DNA of 29,823 nucleotides from a virus. The stretch spans positions 1-29,823 of IMG/VR virus record IMGVR_UViG_3300009503_000090; one strand, given 5' to 3'. The translations under genes were made by a program, and so were the position numbers. Positions 1 through 8,467 of this stretch are shown here, piece by piece (the first letter of the stretch is position 1; each line of letters starts with the position of its first letter). Under the pieces are notes generated by a model. It did not search any database. It saw only the letters and a list, made by a program, of their open reading frames with translations, and had not been told where the DNA came from.

Positions 1-1
1 A

Positions 2-1171
2 AAATGGCATAGAAATGTTATTAAAACAATTGATGGAAAAGATATATCAGAAGAAGAGTGGTTTGAAGAAGAACACGATAGTGATGGATATATAAAATAC
101 GACGAAGAACATTGGGAAAATCTGGAAGCGGAAGGATGGAAACCAACTTCACCATGGTACGAAAAAATGTGCCGTAAATTTAATAATGATTCACAAAAAA
201 TTGCACAAGAATTAGACGTTTCATTTATTGGTTCATCTGATAACGTTGTTTCGCCTGAAACAATAGAAATGCAAGAAAAACGTAATGTGCGTCCGTATAT
301 ATTTACTGATGAGATTATTAAAGAAACTTGGATATGGAAAAAACCCATAGAAGGACACCGTTATATAATGCCAATAGATGCTTCAAGGGGAGATGCTGCG
401 GATAATTCTGTTATACAAATATTAGATATTGATGCTATTGATGATAATGGTAATCCTATAATTGAGCAAGTGCTAGAATACTATGGTAAAATGCCTGGTG
501 ATATGCTGGGAGAGATAGCATATAGATATGGATTAACATATAATAATGCATTTGCTGTTGTTGACTGCATTGGTGGAGTGGGAGATCCATGTGTTTTAAC
601 TATGATGTCATTGGGATATTCTAATTTATATTATGATGACCCAAATTTAAAAGACTTTACCATTGAATCAAGATATATAAAATATCCAACAAATGATAAT
701 AATAAATTACCTGGGTTCCATTCATCTGGAGTTAGATTCCAAATGTTAAGTGGTTTTGCTGCTGCTTTAAGAGATAATGCAATTATTATTCGTTCAAAAA
801 GAGTAATTACTGAATTAGACACATGGATATTTAGAAATGGTAGAATGGATCATATGTCTGGATTTCACGATGATACATTAACATGTTTGGCCATGGGTTA
901 TTTCGTCTTACAATTTTCATTCAAAAAATTAGAAGCAGCTATTAGTAAAGATAAAGTTATACTAAAATCATGGATAACAGCAGCTAATTTATCAAATAAT
1001 AGTGAATCTCATTTTTTTCAAAAAAATGATGTAATTCTTCCATTTTATTCGTCCAAAATGTTAAATAAAGATATGAATGAAAATAAAATAAAAAATGAAT
1101 TATTAAAAGAAAAAAATACAAATAAAATATCAAATTTTATGTTATCCCTAATGTATCAAAACATTAAATAA
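2..1171 (+). CDS. Terminase large subunit, C-terminal part (T4 gp17-like), 5'-truncated by the window
   Basis: This is the packaging motor subunit that pumps and cuts DNA at the portal. The frame is open from base 2, so 389 residues are visible and the N-terminal ATPase domain lies outside; the ATG at 167 is internal. The stretch PWYEKMCRKFNND...FIGSSDNVV matches the region joining the ATPase to the nuclease domain in gp17 proteins. The nuclease domain shows three acidic motifs: MPIDASRGD (about visible residue 126), VVDCIGG (about 188) and GFHDDTL (about 290-291), corresponding to the T4 Asp/Glu/Asp metal site, with the middle residue Asp here. About 80 Lys/Asn-rich residues extend beyond the nuclease core. 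The portal gene follows after about 50 bp, the usual order. Family assignment is firm; the function of the tail is unknown. Confidence 0.93.
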   Translation, partial: KWHRNVIKTIDGKDISEEEWFEEEHDSDGYIKYDEEHWENLEAEGWKPTSPWYEKMCRKFNNDSQKIAQELDVSFIGSSDNVVSPETIEMQEKRNVRPYIFTDEIIKETWIWKKPIEGHRYIMPIDASRGDAADNSVIQILDIDAIDDNGNPIIEQVLEYYGKMPGDMLGEIAYRYGLTYNNAFAVVDCIGGVGDPCVLTMMSLGYSNLYYDDPNLKDFTIESRYIKYPTNDNNKLPGFHSSGVRFQMLSGFAAALRDNAIIIRSKRVITELDTWIFRNGRMDHMSGFHDDTLTCLAMGYFVLQFSFKKLEAAISKDKVILKSWITAANLSNNSESHFFQKNDVILPFYSSKMLNKDMNENKIKNELLKEKNTNKISNFMLSLMYQNIK

Positions 1172-1222
1172 CATTTACTTTACAATATAATTTCATATTT
1201 TTTTATAATAAAAATGAATTAA

Positions 1223-3295
1223 ATGGCAAATAAAAATACAAATAGGATTCAAACACTCTTTCAAGAACTAGATGGAGTATTTAGTGGAAGATGGGGTAAT
1301 AATAAACCAAGTAATGTAAAACATGTAAATAATTATTCTATCTCCCCAAATACTATTATTCGAACTTCTAATAAAGAAGAATATGAGGCGGCAAAATTAC
1401 AAGCTCAACAGAATAAATATTTATCTGCAATGTGGGTTAAAGCTAATCGGGATGCCGAATTAACTAATCTATCTGGGCTAAATAATGTTAAATTAATGTA
1501 CAGAGATGCAGAACTAATGGATGCATTTCCAGAAATAGGCTCTGCATTAGACATTTATTCAGAAGAAGCCACAACATTAAATGATAAAGGAATGATGATT
1601 AATATATATTCTAAATCTAATAGAATTAAAAGTATTCTAGAGGATTTATTTGTTAATCGTTTACAAATTCATACTGTTCTACCAATGATAGTTAGAACTA
1701 CTTGTAAATATGGAAACGATTTTCATTTATTAAATATTAATGACAGAGAAGGCATTTTAGGTTGGAGACAATTACCAGTTTATGAAATAGAGAGATATGA
1801 AGGCGATTTAACAAATCCATATAATTATATGACTGGAAATGGAAACGACAAAGATGAGTTGAAATTTGTATGGGTTGGTAAAAATGATGCAACGCCATAT
1901 AGATCATGGCAAGTATCACATTTTAGATTGTTGAATGATTCATTATATTTACCTTATGGTGTAAGTATATTAAATAAGGCTAGACGACATTGGAGAATAT
2001 TAGCTCTTATGGAGGATATGATGTTAATCTATCGTTTAGAGCGTAGTATTGAAAGAAGAGTATATAAAATAAATGTAGGTGGCATAGATGATAAAGATGT
2101 ACCTGCTTATATTCAAGAAATAGCTAATAATTTTAAAAGAACTCCAGTTGTAGATCCATTAACTGGACAACTTGATTTACGTAAAAATATATTAGGCGTA
2201 GATCAAGATATATTTGTTCCAGTAAGAAATGAAAATGCTCCTAATCCAATAGATACATTAAGCGGAGCAGCCAATTTAAATCAAATAGAAGATTTAAAAT
2301 TTATACAAAACAAAGTATTATCCGCATTGAGAGTACCTAAGGCTTTTTTAAATTTTGAAGAAAGCACTGGTGATGGAAAAAATTTAGCTCTTATGGATAT
2401 TCGCTTTTCAAGAAGTGTTATGAAAGTTCAACAATCTATTATATTAGAATTGACTAAAATAGCAACTATTCATTTATATCTTATGGGCATGGAAGATGAA
2501 TTGACAAATTTTACTATTACAATGAATAATCCATCAACCCAATCAGAGATGATGCGTATTGAACAATTAGAAACAAAGATCAGGGTAATTAGTGCTATGC
2601 TTAATGAAGGTCAAAATGGTATTCAAATTGTATCATGGTCAAGAGCTTTAAAACAAGTACTTGGATGGACCGATGATGAAATCGCAGAAAATCTAAATGA
2701 AATAAGATTGGAACATGCAATTGCAAATGAGTTAAAAAAGACTGATCAAATTATTAATAGAACAGGCGTATTTGATAGCGTTGATAAAATATATGGTGAA
2801 CCAGGATCTGAATATATATCAGGTAACTCAGAAGATAATGGAAAAAATGAAAGTTCATTTTCTTCTATAGGTGGACTAGGAGGCGGTGGTTCAATGAGCA
2901 TGGAAGATTTTGGAACTGGTAAGGGAAATGAAGGTGAACTTTCAGCAGATGAAGTTTTGAATCAAGAAAATAATAATGAAGAAGCTAATAACGAAGAAAA
3001 TAACGGCGAAGAAAACAACACTGAAGAAACTAATAATGAAGTACCAATTAATCCTGCCACGACAGAAAATAAAAAAAAGAATGAAAAACCCTTATTAACA
3101 GAAAATAGAAATAAAACTAAAGAATTATTGTTTAGCGATATTTATATAAAGAAATTAAAAGAAAGAGAACTTAAAGAAAATGGTAAATTTAATCCAGATA
3201 TTTTATCAAAAGCATTCTTGGTTAATGAAGACCTTAATAATATGATTAATGAAATTGATAATTATACCAAAAATAAACATAAAAAAAATAAATAA
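1223..3295 (+). CDS. Portal vertex protein (T4 gp20-like)
   Basis: Dodecameric portal protein through which DNA enters and leaves the head, and docking site for the terminase. Residues about 70-500 carry the gp20 pattern: MYRDAELMDAFPEIGSALDI near the start, and a core at about 363-405 (SALRVPKAFLNFEEST, then KNLALMDIRFSRSVMKVQQ). At 690 aa it is longer than T4 gp20 (about 520 aa). The excess is mainly a C-terminal tail: a Gly-rich segment (GGLGGGG), a Glu/Asn low-complexity stretch (about 580-612) and a Lys-rich end. It lies directly after the terminase and 3 bp before the next gene, so it is probably cotranscribed. An ATG ten bases upstream opens only ATG-AAT-TAA, which favours the start at 1223. 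The identity is secure; the role of the acidic tail is not known. Confidence 0.93.
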   Translation: MANKNTNRIQTLFQELDGVFSGRWGNNKPSNVKHVNNYSISPNTIIRTSNKEEYEAAKLQAQQNKYLSAMWVKANRDAELTNLSGLNNVKLMYRDAELMDAFPEIGSALDIYSEEATTLNDKGMMINIYSKSNRIKSILEDLFVNRLQIHTVLPMIVRTTCKYGNDFHLLNINDREGILGWRQLPVYEIERYEGDLTNPYNYMTGNGNDKDELKFVWVGKNDATPYRSWQVSHFRLLNDSLYLPYGVSILNKARRHWRILALMEDMMLIYRLERSIERRVYKINVGGIDDKDVPAYIQEIANNFKRTPVVDPLTGQLDLRKNILGVDQDIFVPVRNENAPNPIDTLSGAANLNQIEDLKFIQNKVLSALRVPKAFLNFEESTGDGKNLALMDIRFSRSVMKVQQSIILELTKIATIHLYLMGMEDELTNFTITMNNPSTQSEMMRIEQLETKIRVISAMLNEGQNGIQIVSWSRALKQVLGWTDDEIAENLNEIRLEHAIANELKKTDQIINRTGVFDSVDKIYGEPGSEYISGNSEDNGKNESSFSSIGGLGGGGSMSMEDFGTGKGNEGELSADEVLNQENNNEEANNEENNGEENNTEETNNEVPINPATTENKKKNEKPLLTENRNKTKELLFSDIYIKKLKERELKENGKFNPDILSKAFLVNEDLNNMINEIDNYTKNKHKKNK

Positions 3296-3298
3296 GAC

Positions 3299-4081
3299 AT
3301 GAAGAATTTTGGAGAAATATATGAAGCTATAAATAATAATGTAAATTTAATTTTAAATAAAAAAAATAAATTAAATGAATGCATATTATTAATAAAAAAT
3401 AATGATATATTATTAAATGAATGGCATTTCTATAACCAATTATTTAATGAAGAAAACGTTGATCAACGTAAAGATTTTATAAAGGAATCTATTAACGAAT
3501 TTAAACAATATTCATCTGATGATATTAAAAAAGCTAATGAAAAATTAAATAAAGCATTTGATAAATTAAAATTATCAGAAAATGTTAAATATGCCCCATT
3601 ATATGCTATTTTAGATAAACTTATTACAGAAAAATATAATATTAAAAATATTAATACAAAATTAAAATATATAGACGAGGCACATGCATATATGATTAAT
3701 GAAAAAATTGAACCAAAAACTATTGTTGAAGAAAACGAATATAAAGGCGATAAAACGCTATTATTAAATATAATGATTCAAAAATTCAATAGGAAATATG
3801 GAGAAAAAATGAATGAATCTGAAAAAGATTTATTTAAAAAAATTATATCAGCTAAATCAAATGATGATAAACATGCTATATATAATGAAGTTAAAAATGA
3901 TTGTTTATCTCAATTAAATGGACTGATAAAAGAATCAGAAGATATAGATGTTAAAGAAAAATTTTTAACTTTAAAAGAACAATTATTAAATGAAAGTTTT
4001 AATAAAGATAATTATTTAACTGATATATATAATATATTAGAAAAAAAATCTGTTTTAGATGAAATAAGTGATATTAAATAA
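3299..4081 (+). CDS. Unknown Lys/Asn-rich helical protein downstream of portal
   Basis: A 260-aa protein whose start lies 3 bp after the portal stop, so it is translationally close to gp20. Its composition is dominated by Lys, Asn, Glu, Ile and Leu, with predicted amphipathic helices throughout, no Cys pairs and no membrane segment. The sequence LNECILLIKNNDILLNEWHF followed by a run on SSDDIKKANEKLNKAFDKL resembles helical hypothetical proteins that I recall following the portal gene in some marine T4-like phages. In T4 this slot holds small prohead-core genes (67, 68), so a core or assembly role is possible, but that rests on position alone. I do not recognise a domain. Confidence 0.8.
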   Translation: MKNFGEIYEAINNNVNLILNKKNKLNECILLIKNNDILLNEWHFYNQLFNEENVDQRKDFIKESINEFKQYSSDDIKKANEKLNKAFDKLKLSENVKYAPLYAILDKLITEKYNIKNINTKLKYIDEAHAYMINEKIEPKTIVEENEYKGDKTLLLNIMIQKFNRKYGEKMNESEKDLFKKIISAKSNDDKHAIYNEVKNDCLSQLNGLIKESEDIDVKEKFLTLKEQLLNESFNKDNYLTDIYNILEKKSVLDEISDIK

Positions 4082-4090
4082 TTATATAAT

Positions 4091-4474
4091 ATGACAAAAA
4101 TTAAAAATTCTAATAATATACATATTGATAAATTAACTAAATTTGAAAAATTTGGATTATCTGTTGTTGGCAGAGTAGGTACTGTAGGTTTTTTTATTAT
4201 TTTAATATCTTGGACTGTTATATGGCTAGGATGGAATATGTTCGCTCCGTCATCATTTAGATTTGATCCATATCCTGGTTTTGTGTTATGGCTATTTATG
4301 TCAAATGTATTACAATTAATTTTACTACCATTAGTAATGATAGCTCAAAATCTTCAATCAAAACATGAAGAAATAACGGCAGAAAATGATTATAATACAG
4401 ATCTTGAAAATGAAAAATCTATTAATGAAATAAAAAATGATATTGCGGAGATAAAAAGATTATTAAATAAATAA
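4091..4474 (+). CDS. DUF1003-family inner-membrane protein
   Basis: A 127-aa protein with two hydrophobic segments, about residues 29-51 (VGTVGFFIILISWTVIWLGW) and 63-84 (GFVLWLFMSNVLQLILLPLV), followed by a charged helical tail. The pattern FDPYPGFVLWLFMSN...LPLVMIAQNLQSKHEE...AENDYNTDLENEKSI is the DUF1003 signature as I know it from bacterial membrane proteins (FDPYP, then MMSQNRQ, then AExDYxxNxKAExEI). The function of the family is not established. It is expected in the host cytoplasmic membrane with a cytoplasmic C-terminal coiled coil. It sits 9 bp after the preceding gene inside the head-morphogenesis run, which is an odd place for a membrane protein and suggests a moron-like cargo gene or a late role at the membrane. 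Confidence 0.85.
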   Translation: MTKIKNSNNIHIDKLTKFEKFGLSVVGRVGTVGFFIILISWTVIWLGWNMFAPSSFRFDPYPGFVLWLFMSNVLQLILLPLVMIAQNLQSKHEEITAENDYNTDLENEKSINEIKNDIAEIKRLLNK

Positions 4475-4475
4475 A

Positions 4476-4637
4476 ATGGACACAAAAGAGCAAATACAAG
4501 ATTTAATTAATCAAATCGGAAACGAAACAAAACCAGGGCAAAATACAGCAACAAGAATTGCAACCGTATTAAATGATATTAACTGGTCAGATATTTTATT
4601 CTATCCGAATTTATCTTCTTTTCCTGTAACTGGTTAA
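4476..4637 (+). pseudogene. 53-codon fibre-like N-terminal fragment
   Basis: A short frame whose ATG follows the DUF1003 stop by 1 bp and encodes 53 residues beginning MDTKEQIQDLINQIGNETK, then NTATRIATVLNDINW, and ending in FPVTG before the stop. In Bacteroidetes phage tail-fibre and appendage proteins, a helical segment of this kind (I..IG......NTA.RIA.VLND) normally leads into a LPNLSSFP.TG segment that continues as a beta domain (typically IYIDTA..). Here the frame stops immediately after VTG. The composition, including TRIA and the GC-richer codons, differs from the Lys/Ile-rich neighbours. I infer either a truncated remnant of a fibre gene or a very small real protein. That the homology exists is recalled, not computed. 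Confidence 0.5.
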
Positions 4638-4669
4638 ATATAAAAAATTAACATTAATTTAATATAAAT

Positions 4670-4712
4670 TTTGTTTTATTAAATAAAAATAGTATATATA
4701 TAATATAAAATA
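4670..4712 (+). promoter_or_regulatory. Promoter of the 145-aa gene, shared with the promoter at 12278
   Basis: TTTG at 4670-4673 is followed by a 19-nt spacer and TATATATAATATAAAATA (4693 on). The blocks TTTGTTTTAT and the AG-preceded TATATATA run recur at 12278-12320 with exactly the same 11-nt gap between them. The TTTG fits the Bacteroidetes -33 element; the -7 box is TATATATA rather than TAnnTTTG. The ATG at 4722 lies 9 nt past the element. It probably drives a solo transcript separate from the head operon. Confidence 0.6.
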
Positions 4713-4721
4713 TATTAATAT

Positions 4722-5159
4722 ATGTTAAGAACTGCAAAAGATATTAAATTAAAGTTAAAAAATAAAAATTTCAAAATAAGATATGGCACATTTCAAAAAT
4801 CGAATCCTATAGTTATATATATTATAGGGAATGTTTGGATAGAACCAAAGTATAAATCAGATAATTATATATCTTTATTTAAAACATTTAATAAGGACTT
4901 TAATGATGAAATAAAAAAATATTTATATAATAATAATATTTTTGATAATAAAACAATTATAAATATTGATTTATGCTCCAATAGATTAGGTTATGATAAA
5001 AAATCATATTTAACATTTGAAATACATTTAAAACAAAAAAAATTATATTATATAACAGATGATATATTAGTAAATGAAATAAATAAATTATCTAATTATA
5101 TTATACAAATACTACATAATATATTGGGTGAAAATTTTGAATTCTATCTAAAAAAATAA
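4722..5159 (+). CDS. Unknown small protein with its own promoter
   Basis: A 145-aa protein rich in Lys, Ile, Asn and Tyr. It shows alternating hydrophobic strands in the first half (IRYGTFQKSNPIVIYIIG, then IINIDLCSNRLG) and a helical C-terminus (NEINKLSNYIIQILHNILG). No signal peptide or transmembrane segment stands out and I recognise no family. It is preceded by the promoter at 4670-4712, which it shares with the 80-aa gene at 12331; the two proteins show no obvious sequence similarity. The glycosyltransferase gene starts 4 bp after its stop, so the two may be cotranscribed. The promoter type suggests expression before or apart from the late head genes, which is inference. Confidence 0.75.
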   Translation: MLRTAKDIKLKLKNKNFKIRYGTFQKSNPIVIYIIGNVWIEPKYKSDNYISLFKTFNKDFNDEIKKYLYNNNIFDNKTIINIDLCSNRLGYDKKSYLTFEIHLKQKKLYYITDDILVNEINKLSNYIIQILHNILGENFEFYLKK

Positions 5160-5163
5160 AAAA

Positions 5164-6267
5164 ATGAATAAATTAGGCGTAAATATTGTTGGCTATCCAA
5201 CAAATCAAGCAATGGGACTAAGTCAAAATTCAGAACAAATTTATAATTCTCTAGTTAACACAGATATTGATATTAAAAAATTTTATTATACATTAGATAA
5301 AGAAAAACAAATAGATGGAAATGATAATAATGTAAATATAATTTGCATGAATCCTGATATATTGAAAAATTTAAGTCAACTTGAATATCGTGGATTTAAA
5401 TGTAAAGATAAAATTAATATAGGATTATGGGCATGGGAAACGGATCTTTTGCCAAAAGAATGGATTGAAACAGGTAAACAATTCGATGAAATATGGACCG
5501 TATCTAATTATTCAAAAAATATTATTCAAAAATATTTCCCAGAAAAACCAATATATTCTATAAACATTATAGGCAGAAAATTTAATATTTTAAATAAATC
5601 TGAATATAAAAAAAAATATAAATTAAGTGATGATTTATTTATTTGTTTATATATATTTGATTTTAATTCAGACTTTTATAGAAAAAATCCAATAGGAGCT
5701 ATAAGGGCTTTTAAAAAAGCTTTTAAGGAAAATGAAAATGTTTTTTTTATAATTAAAACATCAAATGGAGAGCTGCATCCACAACAATTATTTGAATTAT
5801 ATAAAGAAGCTAATTCTACTGATAAAATATGGATTATAAATCATAAATTATCTATTGAAGAATTAACTGAAATTTATAATATAAGTGATTTATATATTTC
5901 ATTACATAGATCAGAAGGAAGTGGCTTAACTATTATGGAAATGATAATGATGGAAAAACCAGTTGTTTGTACAAATTATTCTGGTAACTTGGATTTTTGT
6001 AAAGAAAATTATACAAATTTAGTTGATTATAAATTAGTTCCAATTAATAAAGAAAGTATATATTATACAATGCTTGAAGGACGTGAGTCAAAATGGGCTG
6101 AACCTAATATTGATGATGCTGCAATAAAAATAAAATCAGTTTATAATAATTATCAAAAAGAATTAGAAAAAATGTCTATTGGTAAACAATATATAGAAGA
6201 TAATTATAATTCGTTTCAACTGTATAATTTTATAAAAAATAGAATTAATAATATTATAAAAAAATAA
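5164..6267 (+). CDS. GT4-like (GT-B) glycosyltransferase
   Basis: A 367-aa protein with the C-terminal half of a GT-B fold retaining glycosyltransferase. It has the EX7E motif at residues 251-259 (SEGSGLTIMEM), followed by MMEKPVVCTNYSGNLDFC, where nucleotide-sugar contacts normally lie. The N-terminal Rossmann half begins MNKLGVNIVGYPTNQ and keeps a Gly-rich loop (AMGLSQNSEQ). NIGLWAWETDLLPKEW (about 86-100) and WTVSNYSKNI (111-120) are typical of GT4 proteins. It would transfer a sugar from a nucleotide donor, but donor and acceptor cannot be read from the sequence. Its place between portal and protease genes suggests virion or phage-DNA glycosylation rather than host envelope metabolism. 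The gene ends at a strong terminator (6320-6347). Confidence 0.88.
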   Translation: MNKLGVNIVGYPTNQAMGLSQNSEQIYNSLVNTDIDIKKFYYTLDKEKQIDGNDNNVNIICMNPDILKNLSQLEYRGFKCKDKINIGLWAWETDLLPKEWIETGKQFDEIWTVSNYSKNIIQKYFPEKPIYSINIIGRKFNILNKSEYKKKYKLSDDLFICLYIFDFNSDFYRKNPIGAIRAFKKAFKENENVFFIIKTSNGELHPQQLFELYKEANSTDKIWIINHKLSIEELTEIYNISDLYISLHRSEGSGLTIMEMIMMEKPVVCTNYSGNLDFCKENYTNLVDYKLVPINKESIYYTMLEGRESKWAEPNIDDAAIKIKSVYNNYQKELEKMSIGKQYIEDNYNSFQLYNFIKNRINNIIKK

Positions 6268-6319
6268 AAAATATAAAAATTTTTATAAAAAAAAATAAAT
6301 AAAATAATTTTTTAATGAA

Positions 6320-6347
6320 ATAGCCTTATAATAAGGCTATTTTTTTA
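6320..6347 (+). terminator. Rho-independent terminator after the GT4 gene
   Basis: A perfect 9-bp stem, ATAGCCTTA (6320-6328) pairing with TAAGGCTAT (6332-6340), with a 3-nt loop and a T-run from 6340. It ends the upstream + strand unit just before the protease promoter. Confidence 0.88.
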
Positions 6348-6357
6348 TTTTATATAC

Positions 6358-6370
6358 TATTTATATAAGA
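6358..6370 (+). promoter_or_regulatory. Putative late promoter element of the protease gene
   Basis: TATTTATATAAGA lies directly after the terminator, with 12 nt between it and the ATG at 6383. It matches the TATTTATATWAAA element found before several other genes in the window at a similar distance. Confidence 0.55.
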
Positions 6371-6382
6371 AAATATTTATTA

Positions 6383-7081
6383 ATGAAAGAACAACTTCAA
6401 GAAATAAAAAGGGGTCAAACTGGTACAGGTTTACTACTTGAACGTGACGATTATAATTTTATAAACGCAAATGAAACAAGGGATGCGTTAAAAAAATATC
6501 TAAAAGAAGCTTCTAATAATCCAACAGAAGAAGCAAGTCCATTTATATTTCCAGCTATTTTTCAAAAATATGGAGTTGAAAATGCAAATGGTAGAATATA
6601 TCCTGAACATATTTTAAAAAAAGAGGTTGAACGCTATCAAATTAAAATTGCGGAAAAACAAGCATATGGCGAATTAAATCATCCGTTAAATTCTTCTATT
6701 GATGGTAGTAGAATATCGCATAATATATTGGAACTTAAATGGGAAGGAGTAACATTAGTTGGTAAATTACAATTAATTGTTTCAAAAGCCTATATAAATA
6801 CTGGTTTAATTTGTTGTGTGGGAGATATTGTTGCTCAATTAATTGTTGAATACGGGCTTAAAATAGGCGTTTCATCTCGTGGTGTTGGTTCGGTTGAAAC
6901 TAAAATGGGAAAATTAATAGTTCAAGATGATTATGAAATTATTTGCTGGGATATTGTAACAGATCCATCAACGCCAGGTGCATATATTGGTAAACAATTT
7001 AATGATATTAAAACATATGTTGAAAATAAAGATATAAAATCACAGCTTATTTTAGATAAATTAAATAAAATAATTATATAA
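6383..7081 (+). CDS. Prohead core protease (T4 gp21-like, peptidase family S77)
   Basis: A 232-aa serine protease that matures the prohead by cleaving scaffold and capsid proteins. The conserved features are NANGRIYPEHIL (about 67-78), the catalytic His in YGELNHP (H100) and the catalytic Ser in IGVSSRGVGS (S164/S165). WDIVTDPSTPGA (189-200) is also typical of these proteases. The length is close to T4 gp21 (212 aa). It lies between a terminator/promoter pair and the scaffold gene, the conserved 21-22-23 order, although two unrelated genes and a fragment separate it from the portal. Self-cleavage of the enzyme is expected from the family. Assignment is firm. Confidence 0.92.
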   Translation: MKEQLQEIKRGQTGTGLLLERDDYNFINANETRDALKKYLKEASNNPTEEASPFIFPAIFQKYGVENANGRIYPEHILKKEVERYQIKIAEKQAYGELNHPLNSSIDGSRISHNILELKWEGVTLVGKLQLIVSKAYINTGLICCVGDIVAQLIVEYGLKIGVSSRGVGSVETKMGKLIVQDDYEIICWDIVTDPSTPGAYIGKQFNDIKTYVENKDIKSQLILDKLNKIII

Positions 7082-7135
7082 TAAAAATATTTTAATAAAA
7101 ATGTTAATTTTTAAGCATTTTTAAAAATATATTGA

Positions 7136-7148
7136 TATTTATATAAAA
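7136..7148 (+). promoter_or_regulatory. Putative late promoter element upstream of scaffold
   Basis: TATTTATATAAAA is an exact match to the recurrent element, but it stands 62 nt before the scaffold ATG, leaving an unusually long leader. That leader contains the hairpin at 7154-7172. Confidence 0.45.
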
Positions 7149-7153
7149 ACAAG

Positions 7154-7172
7154 ATTATCAATAATTGATAAT
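7154..7172 (+). repeat. Inverted repeat in the scaffold leader
   Basis: ATTATCA (7154-7160) pairs with TGATAAT (7166-7172) around a 5-nt loop. It begins 5 nt after the promoter-like element, so it would sit at the very 5' end of the scaffold mRNA. No T-run follows, so it is not a normal terminator; a 5' stabilising hairpin or an operator is possible. Confidence 0.4.
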
Positions 7173-7210
7173 TTAAAAAAATAATTATACATATTAATTC
7201 ATTATTTCAA

Positions 7211-8422
7211 ATGAAGAAAGAAATTAAAAGTGATATTCTAAAAGATTCATTGATAGAAGCAGAAACTATCAGTGCCTTAATGGAAGAAAATACAACCGAG
7301 CTTTTCCGTAATATTGTAACTGAAAGTGTTCAAAAGAAATTAAATCAGTTAATAACTGAAGCAAATGAAGATGAAGACAATAATGATGACGATATTATAA
7401 AAGGAAAAGACGATGATAAAGTGGAAGATATGAATACTGACGATGTTGAAAAATCAGATGAAAAAGACGACGAATTAACTGTTGTAGATGATATAACAGA
7501 TAAAGATTCAATGGAGGGTTCTGATTTAGATTCAGACGAAGATGAATGGTCTAAATTTGATAAATATAAGATAAATCAAGATTCATATGACTTTAGTAAT
7601 GCAAAAGAAGAGGATTTAGCATCCGTGTGGAAACTCTTAGACGATGATGATTTAATTCATTTAAAAAAAATCGGAGACGATAGTTTCGTTCTTGACGATG
7701 AGGAAACTGACAACAAATATCTTATTGATGTTAATAATGAAATGGATTCCGATGAATCGGATGATGATAACTTGGATGATGATATAACTGATGAAAACAG
7801 TGATATGGATGATGATTCTATGGTTGAAATTATCTTAAATGATGAAGATCCTATTTCAGAAGAAGATATTGAAGAAGGTGGAGGAGCTGGAAGACAACGT
7901 GGAGCTGCTGCTAATCACGTGGGAAGTGTTGCTAATGATGGTAAAAATTTACCAGATGGAAGACCTCACAGAGTAGGAGCACAAAGAGTTTACGAAGAAA
8001 TGAAAAAAACTTTAGTAAATGCTTTAAATGAAACTAAAAAAATTAAAGCAGAGGCTATTGCACTTAAAAAAGAAAATGAAGATTTCAAAAAAGTATTGGG
8101 CATATTCAAAAATAAATTATCAGAAGCTGCCATGGTTAATTATAATCTGGGACACATTGTGAAAATTATAACTGAGAATGCTACAACACAAGATGAAAAA
8201 AGAGAAATTGTTGAACGTTTTCAAAATGAAGCTAAAACTATCGCTCAAAGCAAAGCTCTTTGCGAATCTATTTCGGCTAACTTGAAATCTAAATTAAATG
8301 AAAAACGTAAACTTGACACAATATTGACAGCTGAACCTCAAAAAATAAATGAAACTACCATATATCAAGATGATGAATTAAATAAAATTAAAGACATGTA
8401 TAAAAGATTGTCGTTAATTTAA
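7211..8422 (+). CDS. Prohead scaffold/core protein (T4 gp22-like)
   Basis: A 403-aa scaffold protein that shapes the capsid shell and is degraded by the prohead protease. Residues about 50-225 are extremely acidic (long Asp/Glu runs). A Gly/Arg/Ala-rich hinge near 225-255 follows (EEGGGAGRQRGAAANHVG), then a long basic coiled coil from about 260 to the end. The C-terminal part FKNKLSEAAMVNYNLGHIVK, followed by TTQDEKREIVERF, is a recognisable motif of myophage scaffolds. Potential [LI]xE cleavage tripeptides occur near the N-terminus (LIE, LME, ITE). Its position between gp21- and gp23-like genes supports the call; sequence identity to T4 gp22 itself is low. Confidence 0.85.
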   Translation: MKKEIKSDILKDSLIEAETISALMEENTTELFRNIVTESVQKKLNQLITEANEDEDNNDDDIIKGKDDDKVEDMNTDDVEKSDEKDDELTVVDDITDKDSMEGSDLDSDEDEWSKFDKYKINQDSYDFSNAKEEDLASVWKLLDDDDLIHLKKIGDDSFVLDDEETDNKYLIDVNNEMDSDESDDDNLDDDITDENSDMDDDSMVEIILNDEDPISEEDIEEGGGAGRQRGAAANHVGSVANDGKNLPDGRPHRVGAQRVYEEMKKTLVNALNETKKIKAEAIALKKENEDFKKVLGIFKNKLSEAAMVNYNLGHIVKIITENATTQDEKREIVERFQNEAKTIAQSKALCESISANLKSKLNEKRKLDTILTAEPQKINETTIYQDDELNKIKDMYKRLSLI

Positions 8423-8467
8423 TTTATAAAAAAAAATAATAATAAAAAAAAATAAAAATTATAAAAC

